In this document: one piece after another, positions 55,513-64,000 of the stretch
How positions within the stretch are numbered: position 1 is the stretch's first letter
How the letters are laid out: each line of letters starts with the position of its first letter
NCBI GenBank assembly: GCA_963834365.1
Contig: CAWIBS010000032.1
Location: forward strand, 496,001 to 560,000
Reading direction: 5' to 3'
From: CAWJAP01 sp963834365
GTDB lineage: Bacteria > Acidobacteriota > Vicinamibacteria > Vicinamibacterales > Vicinamibacteraceae
Length of the DNA stretch: 64,000 nucleotides
Program-made: the position numbers and the translations under genes
Notes under the pieces: model-generated
What the model saw: only the letters and a program-made list of their open reading frames with translations
What the model was told of the DNA's origin: nothing
The model's database searches: none

Positions 55513-55962
55513 ATGGAATCCGTCGTGCGCTCGGTGGTGATGTATGCGCTGCTGCTGTTGCTGTTCCGCATCACGGGCAAGCGATCGCTGGCCCAGATCA
55601 CCGCCTTCGATTTCATCCTGCTGCTGATCATCGGCGAGGCGACGCAGCAGGCATTGCTCGGCACGGACATCTCGGTCATCAACGCCTGCGTCGTCATCGC
55701 GACGCTGATGCTGCTGGATCTGGGCCTGTCGATTGCGAAGCAGCGCTGGCCGCGACTCGACCACGTCCTCGAGAGCACGCCGCTGGTGGTGGTCGATCAT
55801 GGCCGTGTGATCGAGGACCGGCTCGCGCGCGAGCGCGTGGACGTCGATGACGTGCTGACCGCGGCCCGCGAGCGGCACGGGCTCGAGCGCCTCGATCAGA
55901 TCAAGTACGCCGTCCTCGAACGCAGCGGCGGCATCTCGATCATTCCGGCGGCTCAGCGTTGA
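55513..55962 (+). CDS. Short DUF421 (YetF-like) membrane protein
   Basis: 149 residues. Three N-terminal helices (VVMYALLLLLFRITGKRSLA, TAFDFILLLIIGEATQQALL) and the DUF421 soluble end (STPLVVVDHGRVIEDRLARE, LERLDQIKYAVLERSGGISI). Full YetF proteins are longer and have a second soluble repeat; this is the short type. AGGAGG 6-7 nt before ATG 55513. Confidence 0.85.
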   Translation: MESVVRSVVMYALLLLLFRITGKRSLAQITAFDFILLLIIGEATQQALLGTDISVINACVVIATLMLLDLGLSIAKQRWPRLDHVLESTPLVVVDHGRVIEDRLARERVDVDDVLTAARERHGLERLDQIKYAVLERSGGISIIPAAQR

Positions 55963-56289
55963 ATGGTCTCTGGTCTTTCGGTCTTCGGTCTTTGGTCTTC
56001 GGTCTTTGGTCTGGGCTACGGACTACGGGCTGCGGACTACGGGACTTGCGAAAAGCACTCTGGCGAGCCCGTGGGAGCTGTAGCCTGCAGCCTGTAGCCG
56101 GAACTGGTCTTCGTCCTGGGGGCGCCGGACCTAAAGGTCCGGCCTACCGTTTTTGTCCACCAGTCCCGCAGCGGTAGGGCGGGGCTTGAGCCCCGCCGCG
56201 GGCCTGCGGGCGACCGGCTACGGGTAGCAATGATCCTGATCCCTGACGCCAGATCCCTGATCCCTGAGGCCTGAGGCCTGATCCCTGAC
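55963..56289. repeat. Simple-repeat intergenic region
   Basis: Tandem TTTGGTCTTCGGTC-type units (55972-56010), GACTACGGGCTGCGGACTAC words, a second copy of the GGACCTAAAGGTCC hairpin (56123-56142), then CTGATCCCTGA-type units to 56289. No gene seen. Confidence 0.7.
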
Positions 56290-56738
56290 TCAGTGCTTGT
56301 GGCCGGCGGGAGGGCTGCCGAGCATGGCCAGCGGTTCTCCCTTGTTGCCGACCTGGAACAGCAGCAGCCGGGTCCGGCCCGACGTGCTCATGTTGCGCGC
56401 CTGCATCGACGTGTTGACCGCCTCGTGGTAGACCTGGCCGGGGTCGAACGTCTTGCGGCCCTGCCCCTCGACGTCCACGACGAAACGGCCCTCCTGCACG
56501 TACACGAAGACGTCACCGGTGTGATAGTGCTTCTCGCCGACCCAGCCGGCGGGCAGCTCGAGCTCCATCACGGTGGCTTCCTTGCCCGGCAGCGCCACCA
56601 GAATCTTCCTTGAGCACAATCTTCTGATCCGCCGTACTACGGGTACTCCTGCGGGCGCGTCTGGCCCGGAAGCTCCGGCGGCACCGCCATGGCGACCCCC
56701 GCCATGCACACCCCAGCCGTCAACTGCAGCAGCTTCAT
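56290..56738 (-). CDS. Secreted cupin-domain protein (two frameshifts near 56600 and 56648)
   Basis: ATG 56738 has GGAGG 6 nt upstream and starts a signal peptide (MKLLQLTAGVCMAGVAMAVP). Two single-base insertions, in the GG at about 56648 and the T run at about 56601 (coding-strand terms), must be removed to read TADQKIVLKEDLVALPGKEA and on. The cupin core GEKHYHTGDVFVYVQEGRFV and DPGQVYHEAVNTS has the HxH...H metal ligands. About 149 residues when repaired. Role unknown. Confidence 0.72.
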
Positions 56739-56826
56739 GGTCAACCTCCGAATGTCGACTGAGCCCCGAGGCTGACGTCTCGGGGCTACAACTGTTCAAC
56801 GTCCTGTCCGGTGGCAAGCGAAGCAC

Positions 56827-57090
56827 GGCAGTCAGGGTCAGGGGTCAGGGATCAGGCATCAGGCATCAGGACCGAAGGCTAGGACCGAACCCACGACCAG
56901 TGCCAACGACCAGCGACCAAAGACCAAAGACCGAGACTACAGGCGACGGGCTACAGGCTGCAGGCTCACTCCGGCTCGCCAGAGTGTTTTCGCAAGTCCC
57001 GTAGTCCGCAGCCCGCAGTCCGTAGCCCAGACCGAAGACTGAAGACCGAAGACTGAAGACCGAAGACTGAAACCAGATCTAAGCTGTTCC
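56827..57090. repeat. Simple-repeat intergenic region upstream of the hydroxyacid oxidase
   Basis: GGGTCAGGGATCAGGCATCA units, ACCAAAGACCAAAGACCGAG, TCCGTAGCCC-type words, then four ACCGAAGACTGAAG units (57025-57072). No gene. Confidence 0.7.
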
Positions 57091-57107
57091 CTGCCCGGGA
57101 GTGGCAT

Positions 57108-58295
57108 ATGGCTTCGACCAGACGCGATTGGTTAATCTCGGCCGCAGCCGTGGCGGGCTCGGCGGTCACCCGCGAGGCGGCGGCGTCGCAGGCTCCAGCC
57201 GTCGCGACACCGTCGCCGGCTCCGCTCCTCCTCAGCGTCGCCGACTTCCGGCACGCGGCGCGCGACCGCATGGCCAGCCCCGCCTACGAATACATGGAGG
57301 CGGGCGCGGCCGACGAGATCACGCTGGGGTGGAATCAGGAGGCGTTCCAGCGGCTCCGCATCCGGCCACGGGTTCTCGTGGACGTTTCGCGCATCGACAC
57401 GCGGATCACCCTGCTCGGCCACCAGCATCCGATCCCGATTCTGCTGGCTCCGACGGGGTACAACCGGATGATGCACCCCGACGGCGAGCTGGGCGTCGTG
57501 CGAGCCGCCGGGACGGCCGGAGTGACGCTGGTCGTGAGCAGCAGCGCCACCACGTCGGTCGAGGAGCTCGCACGCGCCGCCTCCGCACCACTGTGGTTTC
57601 AGCTCTACCTCCAGCCGGATCGGGAGCTTTCGCTGAGCATCGTCCGGCGGGCCGAAGCGGCCGGTTGCCGGGCGCTCTGCCTGACGGTGGACGCGCCCGT
57701 CTCCGGCCCCCAGAATCGGATCGCCCGATCGGGCTTCGCGCTCCCGCCGGACATGCCGGTCCCCATGAATCCCCTGGCGAGCGACCGGCGGCGGCGCGCG
57801 GCCGCCGCCGATGGCGGGAACGAGGGTTTCCGGGTGCGTTATCCGGCGACGTGGACCGATGTCGACTGGCTGCGGTCGAGCACGTCGCTCCCCGTCCTCC
57901 TCAAAGGCATCCTGGATCCGGAAGACGCCGACCAGGCCGTGCAGGCCGGCGTGCAGGGGATTATCGTGTCGAACCACGGCGCGAGGAGCCTCGACACCGC
58001 GCCGGCGACGATCGACGTGCTCCCGGCCATCGTCGATCGTGTCGCCGGGCGGGTTCCCGTGCTCATGGACGGCGGCATCCGGCGTGGCACGGACGTGCTG
58101 AAGGCGCTGGCGCTCGGGGCGACCGCCACGCTCGTCGGCCGCGCCTATCTCTACGGCCTCGGCGCCTCTGGTGAGGACGGGGTTCGCCGGGTGATCGGCA
58201 TCCTGCGCAGCGAGCTCGAGATGGCCATGGCGCTCTCGGGCCGTACCACCATCGGCGCCATCGACCGCTCGACCGTTCTGCCGCCCGCGTGCTGA
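57108..58295 (+). CDS. FMN-dependent alpha-hydroxy-acid oxidase with Tat leader
   Basis: 395 residues. Tat leader TRRDWLISAAAVAGSA. FMN TIM barrel: PAYEYMEAGAADEITLGWNQ, LAPTGYNRMMHPDGELGVVR, FQLYLQPDRELSLSIVRRAE, ALCLTVDAPV, VLLKGILDPEDADQAVQAGV, IVSNHGARSLDTAPATIDVL with the active-site His (usually SNHGGRQLD), VLMDGGIRRGTDVLKALALG. Oxidises a 2-hydroxy acid such as lactate or glycolate, probably in the periplasm given the leader. GGGAG 7 nt before the ATG. Confidence 0.87.
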   Translation: MASTRRDWLISAAAVAGSAVTREAAASQAPAVATPSPAPLLLSVADFRHAARDRMASPAYEYMEAGAADEITLGWNQEAFQRLRIRPRVLVDVSRIDTRITLLGHQHPIPILLAPTGYNRMMHPDGELGVVRAAGTAGVTLVVSSSATTSVEELARAASAPLWFQLYLQPDRELSLSIVRRAEAAGCRALCLTVDAPVSGPQNRIARSGFALPPDMPVPMNPLASDRRRRAAAADGGNEGFRVRYPATWTDVDWLRSSTSLPVLLKGILDPEDADQAVQAGVQGIIVSNHGARSLDTAPATIDVLPAIVDRVAGRVPVLMDGGIRRGTDVLKALALGATATLVGRAYLYGLGASGEDGVRRVIGILRSELEMAMALSGRTTIGAIDRSTVLPPAC

Positions 58296-58339
58296 TCCCT
58301 GATCCCTGATCCCTGACGCCTGGTGCCTGACCGCCTGAC

Positions 58340-59047
58340 ATGACCCCTGAGCTCCCCGTAGGCGAGGCCCTGCCGTCATGGAGACCGCCTCGGTTCCCGC
58401 CGCGCGAGGCGATGGCGGGACGCTTTTGCCGGCTCGAGCCGATGGACGAGCGGTTTGCGGCCGAATTGCATGCGGCCAACGCGCTCGACGTGGAAGGCCG
58501 GAACTGGACCTACCTCGCTTACGGGCCGTTTGCGACCGAGGACGAATACCGGCGTTGGCTCACGGCCACCTGCCTCGGCCCCGACCCGATGTTCTACGCC
58601 ATCCTGGACCGGACGAGCGATCGGGCCGTGGGCGTCGCGGCCTACCTGCGGATCGATCCGGCGAACGGATCGATCGAAGTCGGCCACATCCACTACTCGC
58701 CCCGGCTGCAGCGCGCCCCGGCCGCCACCGAAGCGATGTACCTGATGATGCAGCGCGCCTTTGCGCTGGGATACCGCCGGTATGAATGGAAGTGCGATGC
58801 GCTGAACGCGGCGTCCCGGGCCGCTGCCGAGCGCCTGGGCTTTACCTTCGAAGGGATCTTCCGGCAGGCGACGGTCTACAAAGGGCGCAACCGCGACACG
58901 GCGTGGTACGCCATCGTCGATGGGGAGTGGCCGGCGATCGAGCGAGCGTTCACGCGCTGGCTCGACCCGGCGAACTTCGACGAGGCCGGACGGCAGCGGA
59001 TCCGCCTGCGTACGCTGATCGCGCGGCCGCCCGCGACGCCGGTGTAG
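58340..59047 (+). CDS. RimJ/RimL-type GNAT acetyltransferase
   Basis: 235 residues. RFCRLEPMDERFAAELHAAN, VGVAAYLRIDPANGSIEVGH, SPRLQRAPAATEAMYLMMQR (acetyl-CoA segment), YRRYEWKCDALNAASRAAAE and RLGFTFEGIFRQATVYKGRN match the RimJ/RimL acetyltransferase pattern. Target unknown, possibly a metabolite or protein N-terminus. Confidence 0.87.
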   Translation: MTPELPVGEALPSWRPPRFPPREAMAGRFCRLEPMDERFAAELHAANALDVEGRNWTYLAYGPFATEDEYRRWLTATCLGPDPMFYAILDRTSDRAVGVAAYLRIDPANGSIEVGHIHYSPRLQRAPAATEAMYLMMQRAFALGYRRYEWKCDALNAASRAAAERLGFTFEGIFRQATVYKGRNRDTAWYAIVDGEWPAIERAFTRWLDPANFDEAGRQRIRLRTLIARPPATPV

Positions 59048-59181
59048 TGTGTGGCACGGGGAACGGCCCATCGTCCGCGTGGCGGCCGTCCGTAAACGTG
59101 CCATCGTCCTGGCCGGTATCTCTCAACGGATGCCGCCGGCCGCGACGCTCGTGACAGGTCCGGGACAGGGGTGATGCTCGC

Positions 59182-60129
59182 ATGAAGGTGACGCAGGGGC
59201 TGATGGCCGCGACCATGGCGGGGGTCGCGCTGATCGTCGTCGCACGGCTGACCGCGCAGGCGCCGCCGCCGCAGGCACCGCCGCCCGCGCCGGGGACGCC
59301 GGTTCAGGGGCATGGAGGCCCGCCACAACCCGGTGCTCCGCCGGCGCCACGCGAGCGTGACGCGCGGTTCCCGGCACAACAGCGCGCGGCCGCCGACCCG
59401 GCGATCGTCGAACGCGGGCGCAGCCTGTATGTCGGCGCGTGCGGCGCCTGCCACGGCGTCGATGCGCGTGGTGGCCAGCTCGGCGGTCCCAACCTCCTGC
59501 GATCGCAGCTCGTGCTGAACGATCAGGACGGTGAGCTCATCTTCCCGGTGGTCAAGAACGGGCGCCCCGGGACGATCATGGTGCCGATTCCCATGAGCGA
59601 GCCCGATGTGAAGGCGGTGGCCGTGTATCTTCATGCGCTGCAAGCCGCCAGCAGCCCGGTCGGCGAACCGCCGCGCGCCGAGCCGGTCGCGCTGAACATC
59701 CTGGTCGGCGACGCGAGTGCCGGCGCGGCGTTCTTCACCGCGAACTGCGCCAGCTGTCATTCGGCCACTGGTGACCTTCAAGGCATAGCGACACGTGTCG
59801 CCGAGCTCGCGATGCTGCAGAACCTGTGGGTGTCGGGCGGCCGGGCGACCGGGCGCGGCGGCGGTGGCGGCCGGCCCTCGGACCGCAGCGTCGTGACCGC
59901 CACCGTCACCTTCCCGGCGGGCGAGAAGGTCGAGGGACGCCTCGTGCGCCTCGATGATTTTCTGGTGACGATCGCGCAGCCCGACGGCACGATGCGGACG
60001 ATCCGCCGGAATGGCGACGAGCCCCGCGTCGAGATTCGCGACCCGCTCGAGAAGCATCGCGAGCTGCTCGCGGTCTACACGAACGCCAACATGCACGACG
60101 TGACTGCTTACCTGGCGACCCTCAAATGA
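59182..60129 (+). CDS. Diheme cytochrome c
   Basis: 315 residues: signal peptide, Pro-rich linker (APPPQAPPPAPG), first haem CGACHGVDARGG with distal Met in MVPIPMSEPDVK, and a second CASCH in the C-terminal half followed by a small beta domain (VTFPAGEKVEGRLVRLDDFL). Accepts electrons from the downstream PQQ dehydrogenase, whose ATG overlaps its stop (ATGA). Confidence 0.87.
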   Translation: MKVTQGLMAATMAGVALIVVARLTAQAPPPQAPPPAPGTPVQGHGGPPQPGAPPAPRERDARFPAQQRAAADPAIVERGRSLYVGACGACHGVDARGGQLGGPNLLRSQLVLNDQDGELIFPVVKNGRPGTIMVPIPMSEPDVKAVAVYLHALQAASSPVGEPPRAEPVALNILVGDASAGAAFFTANCASCHSATGDLQGIATRVAELAMLQNLWVSGGRATGRGGGGGRPSDRSVVTATVTFPAGEKVEGRLVRLDDFLVTIAQPDGTMRTIRRNGDEPRVEIRDPLEKHRELLAVYTNANMHDVTAYLATLK

Positions 60130-61805
60130 CACCCGCGCGACTGCTGCTCACGCTCCCGCTGCTGCTCGTGCCCGTCGCCATCATCGGCGCGGGACGAGGC
60201 GTCGATCCCGCCGATCTGGTGAAGCCGCTCGGCGATTCGTGGCCCACCTACTCCGGTGACTACACGGGCAGGCGGTACAGCACCCTCGCCCAGGTCAATC
60301 AGACGACGGTCAGGAATCTCGGGCTCGCGTGGGTGGCGAAGGTGACCGCCGGACCGGGCACGGCCGGGCCTGGCGCCTTCCGGCGGGGCTCGCCGGTCAT
60401 CGTCGGCGGCGAAGGCCCCGGCGATCTGCCGCCCGTTCCCGCCAACATCAAGGGCACCCCCCTGATGGTGAACGGGACGCTCTACGTGACCTCGCCCGAC
60501 AACGCGTGGGCGCTCGACGCGCGCGACGGGCGGGAGCTGTGGCACTACTTCTGGAAGACGAAGGGGAGCACCCCGATCGCCAACCGCGGCGTCGGCATGT
60601 GGCACGACTACCTCTTCTTCGTGACGCCGGACAACTACTTCGTGTCGCTGGACGCGAAGACCGGCCAGGAGCGCTGGCACAAGGTCCACGCCGACTTCAG
60701 CCAGCAGTACTTCTCCACCATGGCGCCGATCGTCGTCGGCAATCACGTGCTGGTGGGCACGGGAAATGATCTCGATTCGCCCGGCTACATCCAGTCGTTC
60801 GATCCCGAGAGCGGCGAGGTGCAGTGGCGGTTCTACACGGTGCCGATGAAGGCGGGTGATCCCGGGCTCGACACCTGGCCGAGCCTCGACGCCGCCCGGC
60901 ACGGCGGCGGACATCCGTGGCTTCCTGGCGTCTACGATCCCGAAACGAAGCTCTACATCTTCGGAACCGGTAATCCGATCCCGGCGTTCACGAAGGGACG
61001 CGGCGAGGGCGACAACCTGTTCACGTGCTCGCTGATCGCGATCCACGTCGACACCGGCAAGATGGCGTGGTACTTCCAGACCTCGCCGCACGACATGCAC
61101 GACTGGGATTCGGCGCAGACGCCCATCCTGATCGACACCGTCATCGACGGCAAGCCGCGCAAACTCGTGTCCACGGCGGCCCGCAACGGCTACTTCTTCA
61201 CGCTCGATCGGGTGACGGGCCAGCATCTGGTCACCACCAAGTACGGCTCGACGACCAACTGGGCGACGCACGTGGACAAGAAAGGCGTGGTGCGGCGCAA
61301 TCCCGACAAGGATCCCATCGTCCCCGGCGCGCTCGTCTCGCCCGACTCGGGCGGCACGATCAACTGGGAGCCGCCGGCCTACTCGCCCGACACCGGCCTC
61401 TTCTATGTGACCGAGCGCAACAGCTACGTGATCTACTACCTGACCGACCCGGACCCTCGCGGATCCATGGGTCTCGGCGGGCGGGAAGAGGTCCGTGTCG
61501 GGAGCGCCGGCAACTTCCTCACCGCCATCGATCCGAAGACCGGCAAGGTGGCGTGGCGGCGGCCTTATCCCGGCAACGGCTTCGGCGGCGGCGGTGGCGG
61601 GCTGCTCGCGACGGCGGGAAAGCTGGTGTTCTCCGGCGACGCCGGCGGCAACCTCGTCGCGTATGATGCCGTGTCCGGCAAGCCGCTCTGGCACTCGCGC
61701 ATCGGCAACGTGTCGAACGCGCCGACGACTTTCATCCTCGACGGCCGGCAGCACATCCTCGCAGCCGCTGGCGACACGCTCTATGCATTCGCGCTCCATG
61801 AATAG
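60126..61805 (+). CDS. PQQ-dependent alcohol-type dehydrogenase (quinoprotein)
   Basis: 559 residues with signal peptide. Eight-bladed propeller repeats: WPTYSGDYTGRRYSTLAQVN, ALDARDGRELWHYFW, SLDAKTGQERWHKVH, TGKMAWYFQTSPHDMHDWDS, PPAYSPDTGLFYVTERNSYV, AIDPKTGKVAWRRPYPG, YDAVSGKPLWHSRIG. The PQQ-type W-docking motifs are kept, but the adjacent Cys-Cys ring of methanol dehydrogenases is absent; the protein has almost no Cys. Oxidises an alcohol, aldehyde or sugar in the periplasm. Stop overlaps the next start. Confidence 0.87.
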   Translation: MTPARLLLTLPLLLVPVAIIGAGRGVDPADLVKPLGDSWPTYSGDYTGRRYSTLAQVNQTTVRNLGLAWVAKVTAGPGTAGPGAFRRGSPVIVGGEGPGDLPPVPANIKGTPLMVNGTLYVTSPDNAWALDARDGRELWHYFWKTKGSTPIANRGVGMWHDYLFFVTPDNYFVSLDAKTGQERWHKVHADFSQQYFSTMAPIVVGNHVLVGTGNDLDSPGYIQSFDPESGEVQWRFYTVPMKAGDPGLDTWPSLDAARHGGGHPWLPGVYDPETKLYIFGTGNPIPAFTKGRGEGDNLFTCSLIAIHVDTGKMAWYFQTSPHDMHDWDSAQTPILIDTVIDGKPRKLVSTAARNGYFFTLDRVTGQHLVTTKYGSTTNWATHVDKKGVVRRNPDKDPIVPGALVSPDSGGTINWEPPAYSPDTGLFYVTERNSYVIYYLTDPDPRGSMGLGGREEVRVGSAGNFLTAIDPKTGKVAWRRPYPGNGFGGGGGGLLATAGKLVFSGDAGGNLVAYDAVSGKPLWHSRIGNVSNAPTTFILDGRQHILAAAGDTLYAFALHE

Positions 61806-62916
61806 GGCACGGGCTTCAGTCCTGCCAGCAATCATCGCCGCCCTGGCCGGAGGCCTTGTTGCCGCGTGCAGCCGGGCGCCGGCGCCGGAGCAACAGCAAC
61901 CGCCGCCGGCGGTCACGCCTGCAGCCGCGCGCATCTTCGTCTCGAACGAGACGGCTGGCACCATCGCCGTCATCGACCCCGCGGCCGGACTAATCGAGCA
62001 CACCATCGCCGTCGGGAAGCGGCCGCGCGGCCTGCGGTTCTCGCGCGACGGCACGCAACTGCTGGTCGCGCTCTCGGGATCGCCGATCGCGCCACCCGGC
62101 GTCGACGAGTCGACGCTGCCGCCGGCCGATCGCAGCGCCGACGGCATTGGCCTCGTGGACCTCGCCTCGCGCGCCGTCGTGCGTATCATCACGAGCGGTC
62201 AGGATCCCGAGGCGTTCGATCTCTCACTCGATGGCCGCACGCTGTACGTCTCGAACGAAGAGACGGCCGAGATGTCGGTCGTCGATCTACGCAGCGGGAA
62301 GGTCGTGCGGCGCGTCAAGATTGGCGAAGAGCCCGAGGGCGTCACCACCCGGCCGGATGGGCGCGCTGTCTACGTCACGTGCGAAGGCGACAACTCGGTC
62401 TACGCGGTGGACACGGCGAGCTATGCCGTGCTGGCGCGCATTCCAACGGCGCCGCGTCCCCGCTCCATCGTGTTCACTCCCGATGGGGCGACGATGTTCG
62501 TAACCGGCGAGACTGGCAACGCCGTGTCGGTGGTGGACGTCGCGACGCACAAGGTGACCGCGACGATGGTCCTGCCGGCGTCTCCGGGTGCCCCGACGCC
62601 GCCACGGCCCATGGGCCTCGTGCTGTCGCCGGATGGGCGGTCGCTGTTCGTGTCGAACGGCCGGGCGAAGTCGGTCGCCCTGATCGACGTGGCGGCGCGG
62701 CAGCTCACGCGCACGATCGAGGACGTGGGCACGCGGCCCTGGGGGATTGGTGTGAGCCCTGACGGCCGGAAGATCTACACGGCGAACGGTCCGTCCGGCG
62801 ACGTGTCAATCGTGGACGTGGCCACCGGCGTCGTCGATCGCCGGGTCGTGACCGGCGGAAGTCCGTGGGGTCTGGTTGTGAGTACCGAGGGACGAAGGAC
62901 GAAGTACGAAGTGACG
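61798..62916 (+). CDS. YVTN-type beta-propeller lipoprotein; frame continues into the TonB receptor
   Basis: Lipobox LVAAC, then seven propeller units: RIFVSNETAGTIAVIDPAAG, TLYVSNEETAEMSVVDLRSG, AVYVTCEGDNSVYAVDTASY, MFVTGETGNAVSVVDVATHK, LFVSNGRAKSVALIDVAARQ, KIYTANGPSGDVSIVDVATG. The last blade ends GGSPWGLVVS, where a stop is expected. Instead the frame crosses a TACGAAGTGACG simple repeat and runs on into the TonB gene. Probably collects or presents the operon's substrate at the outer membrane (inference). Confidence 0.82.
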
Positions 62917-64000
62917 ATGTCCGCGACTCCTGCAAAGCGCCGATTCGGACGACTGGCGGCGCTTTTCTGCGTCCTGGCCTCGGCCCCGGTGCAGGCGCAG
63001 GTGCAGCTCGCGCGGCTCGAGGGACGCGTCGTCGATGCGTCGGGGGGCGCGGTTGGCGGGGCCGTCGTCTCGATCGCCGACCCGCTGGGCGCCGAGCTGC
63101 GTCGGGTCGTGGCCGATGCCGGCGGGCGGTTTCTGTTCGCGGAGCTCCCGGTCGGCCGCTACGCGCTGCGCGCGAGCTCAGGTCAAGCCAGATCCTGGCC
63201 GGTCGAGGTCATCCTGAACGACGCCTTGCCCGTCGATGTCGTGGTCCGCGTGCCGTTCGCCTTCAGCGACGCGCTCGTCGTCGAAGCGCGCCGGCCGAAC
63301 CCGTCGGTCGCATCGCGGGCGTCGATTGGCGGAGACTCGCTCGATCGTGTGCCGGCGCGAACGCGGAGCCGCGGACTGCAGGACGCGGTGGCAACGCTGC
63401 CCGGCTGGGCGACCGAGGACAACGGGCTCCTTCACAGCCGCGGCGTGGACGACGGCTTTCTCTACGTGATCGACGGCGTGCCGGTGTACGAGCGCATCGA
63501 CCAGCTGTTCGGCATCGCGCCCGACCTCGCGACGATTGACGCGCTCACGGTCGTGACCGGCTTCGTCCCGCCGGAGTTCGGCTACAAGGCGGGCGGTGTG
63601 ATCGACGTGCGGACGCGGTCCGCAGAGCGACCGTGGCGCGGATCGGTACGAGCTCGGGGTGGCCAGCGAGGCGTCGTGGGACACGAGTGGAAATGCGGGT
63701 GGAGCGCTGGCGCCCGGCGTCACGGTCTGGCTGGGCGCGTCGGGACTGCGGACCGATCGCTTCCTCGACCCGGTGCACCCGGACAACTTCCACAATGCCG
63801 GCGGCGGCGCGAACACCTCCGGTCAGCTGCACGCGAGCCCGTCCGGGCGCGACCGCCTGCTCGTGACGTGGGGCTTCGGCCGCTCGGCCTTCGACGTGCC
63901 GAATACCGACCTGCAGGAGGCGGCGGGCCAGGATCAACGTCAGCGCGCCGGTCAGCGGTCGCTGACCGCGTCCTGGCAGCGGACCTGGTCGCCGACCACC
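62917..64000 (+). CDS. TonB-dependent receptor with carboxypeptidase-regulatory-like domain (partial; frameshift at about 63645)
   Basis: Starts at ATG 62917 with a signal peptide (FGRLAALFCVLASAPVQAQ). CarboxypepD_reg-like: QLARLEGRVVDASGGAVGGA, RRVVADAGGRFLFAELPVGR. Plug: SRGLQDAVATLPGWATEDNG, FLYVIDGVPVYERIDQLFG, LTVVTGFVPPEFGYKAGGVI. One base must be removed from GG 63645-63646 to continue SYELGVASEASWDTSG and the first barrel strands. Cut by the right edge. Likely imports the substrate handled by the upstream quinoprotein. Confidence 0.8.
   Translation, partial: MSATPAKRRFGRLAALFCVLASAPVQAQVQLARLEGRVVDASGGAVGGAVVSIADPLGAELRRVVADAGGRFLFAELPVGRYALRASSGQARSWPVEVILNDALPVDVVVRVPFAFSDALVVEARRPNPSVASRASIGGDSLDRVPARTRSRGLQDAVATLPGWATEDNGLLHSRGVDDGFLYVIDGVPVYERIDQLFGIAPDLATIDALTVVTGFVPPEFGYKAGGVIDVRTRSAERPWRGSVRARGGQRGVVGHEWKCGWSAGARRHGLAGRVGTADRSLPRPGAPGQLPQCRRRREHLRSAAREPVRARPPARDVGLRPLGLRRAEYRPAGGGGPGSTSARRSAVADRVLAADLVADH

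Overview
The window looks like a stretch of a high-GC soil-type bacterial chromosome, most probably an acidobacterium of the Vicinamibacteria type. That placement is inference from gene content: carboxypeptidase-domain TonB receptors, Tat-exported oxidoreductases, an M56/BlaI pair, PQQ dehydrogenase with cytochrome c, and a Crp/Fnr protein of a type common in that phylum. There is no rRNA or tRNA in the window to test it.

Layout. 1-10.6 kb: end of a membrane Ser/Thr kinase, an exported alpha/beta hydrolase, a Gfo/Idh/MocA oxidoreductase, a ceramidase-like exported enzyme, a DegT-type aminotransferase, an AhpD-like protein and a large TonB-dependent receptor. 10.6-14.7 kb: a fused ribbon-helix-helix/excisionase-like DNA-binding protein with phased GATATC repeats upstream, a TetR/reductase divergent pair with two palindromic operators, a GNAT acetyltransferase and an amidohydrolase lipoprotein. 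14.8-33.2 kb: an accessory stress-like block (three paralogous coiled-coil proteins, small membrane proteins, glgC, AI-2E-type permease, a receiver-only protein, fatty acid desaturase, Crp/Fnr regulator, groES-groEL, cold-shock protein, zinc-ribbon proteins). 33.2-57 kb: metabolic and housekeeping genes separated by many short dispersed repeats, including M56/BlaI, a CPA2 antiporter, an NHEJ-type ligase facing a LigD polymerase domain, an Nramp-like transporter and a Na+/H+ antiporter. 57-64 kb: an FMN-dependent hydroxyacid oxidase and a tightly packed cytochrome c - PQQ dehydrogenase - beta-propeller lipoprotein - TonB receptor operon.

Main discovery. Between 17.0 and 32.5 kb I find nine 18-bp imperfect palindromes of the form CTGTTC-N6-GAACAG. 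Every one is followed, 20-21 bp from its edge, by a TANNNT hexamer in at least one direction; this is the geometry of a class II CRP/FNR-activated promoter. A Crp/Fnr-family gene sits in the middle of the block. The ten promoters so defined lead into the coiled-coil proteins, two paralogous 110-115 residue membrane proteins, two miniproteins, a receiver with Glu at the phospho-acceptor position, desaturase, glgC and groESL. I read this as one locally clustered Crp/Fnr stress regulon. The regulator-site assignment is inference.

Data quality. About fifteen genes carry frameshifts, and nearly all are single-base insertions in the coding direction, on both strands and mostly in 2-3 base runs. This points to insertion-biased sequencing error rather than mass gene decay. 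I describe these as single genes with the shift position given.
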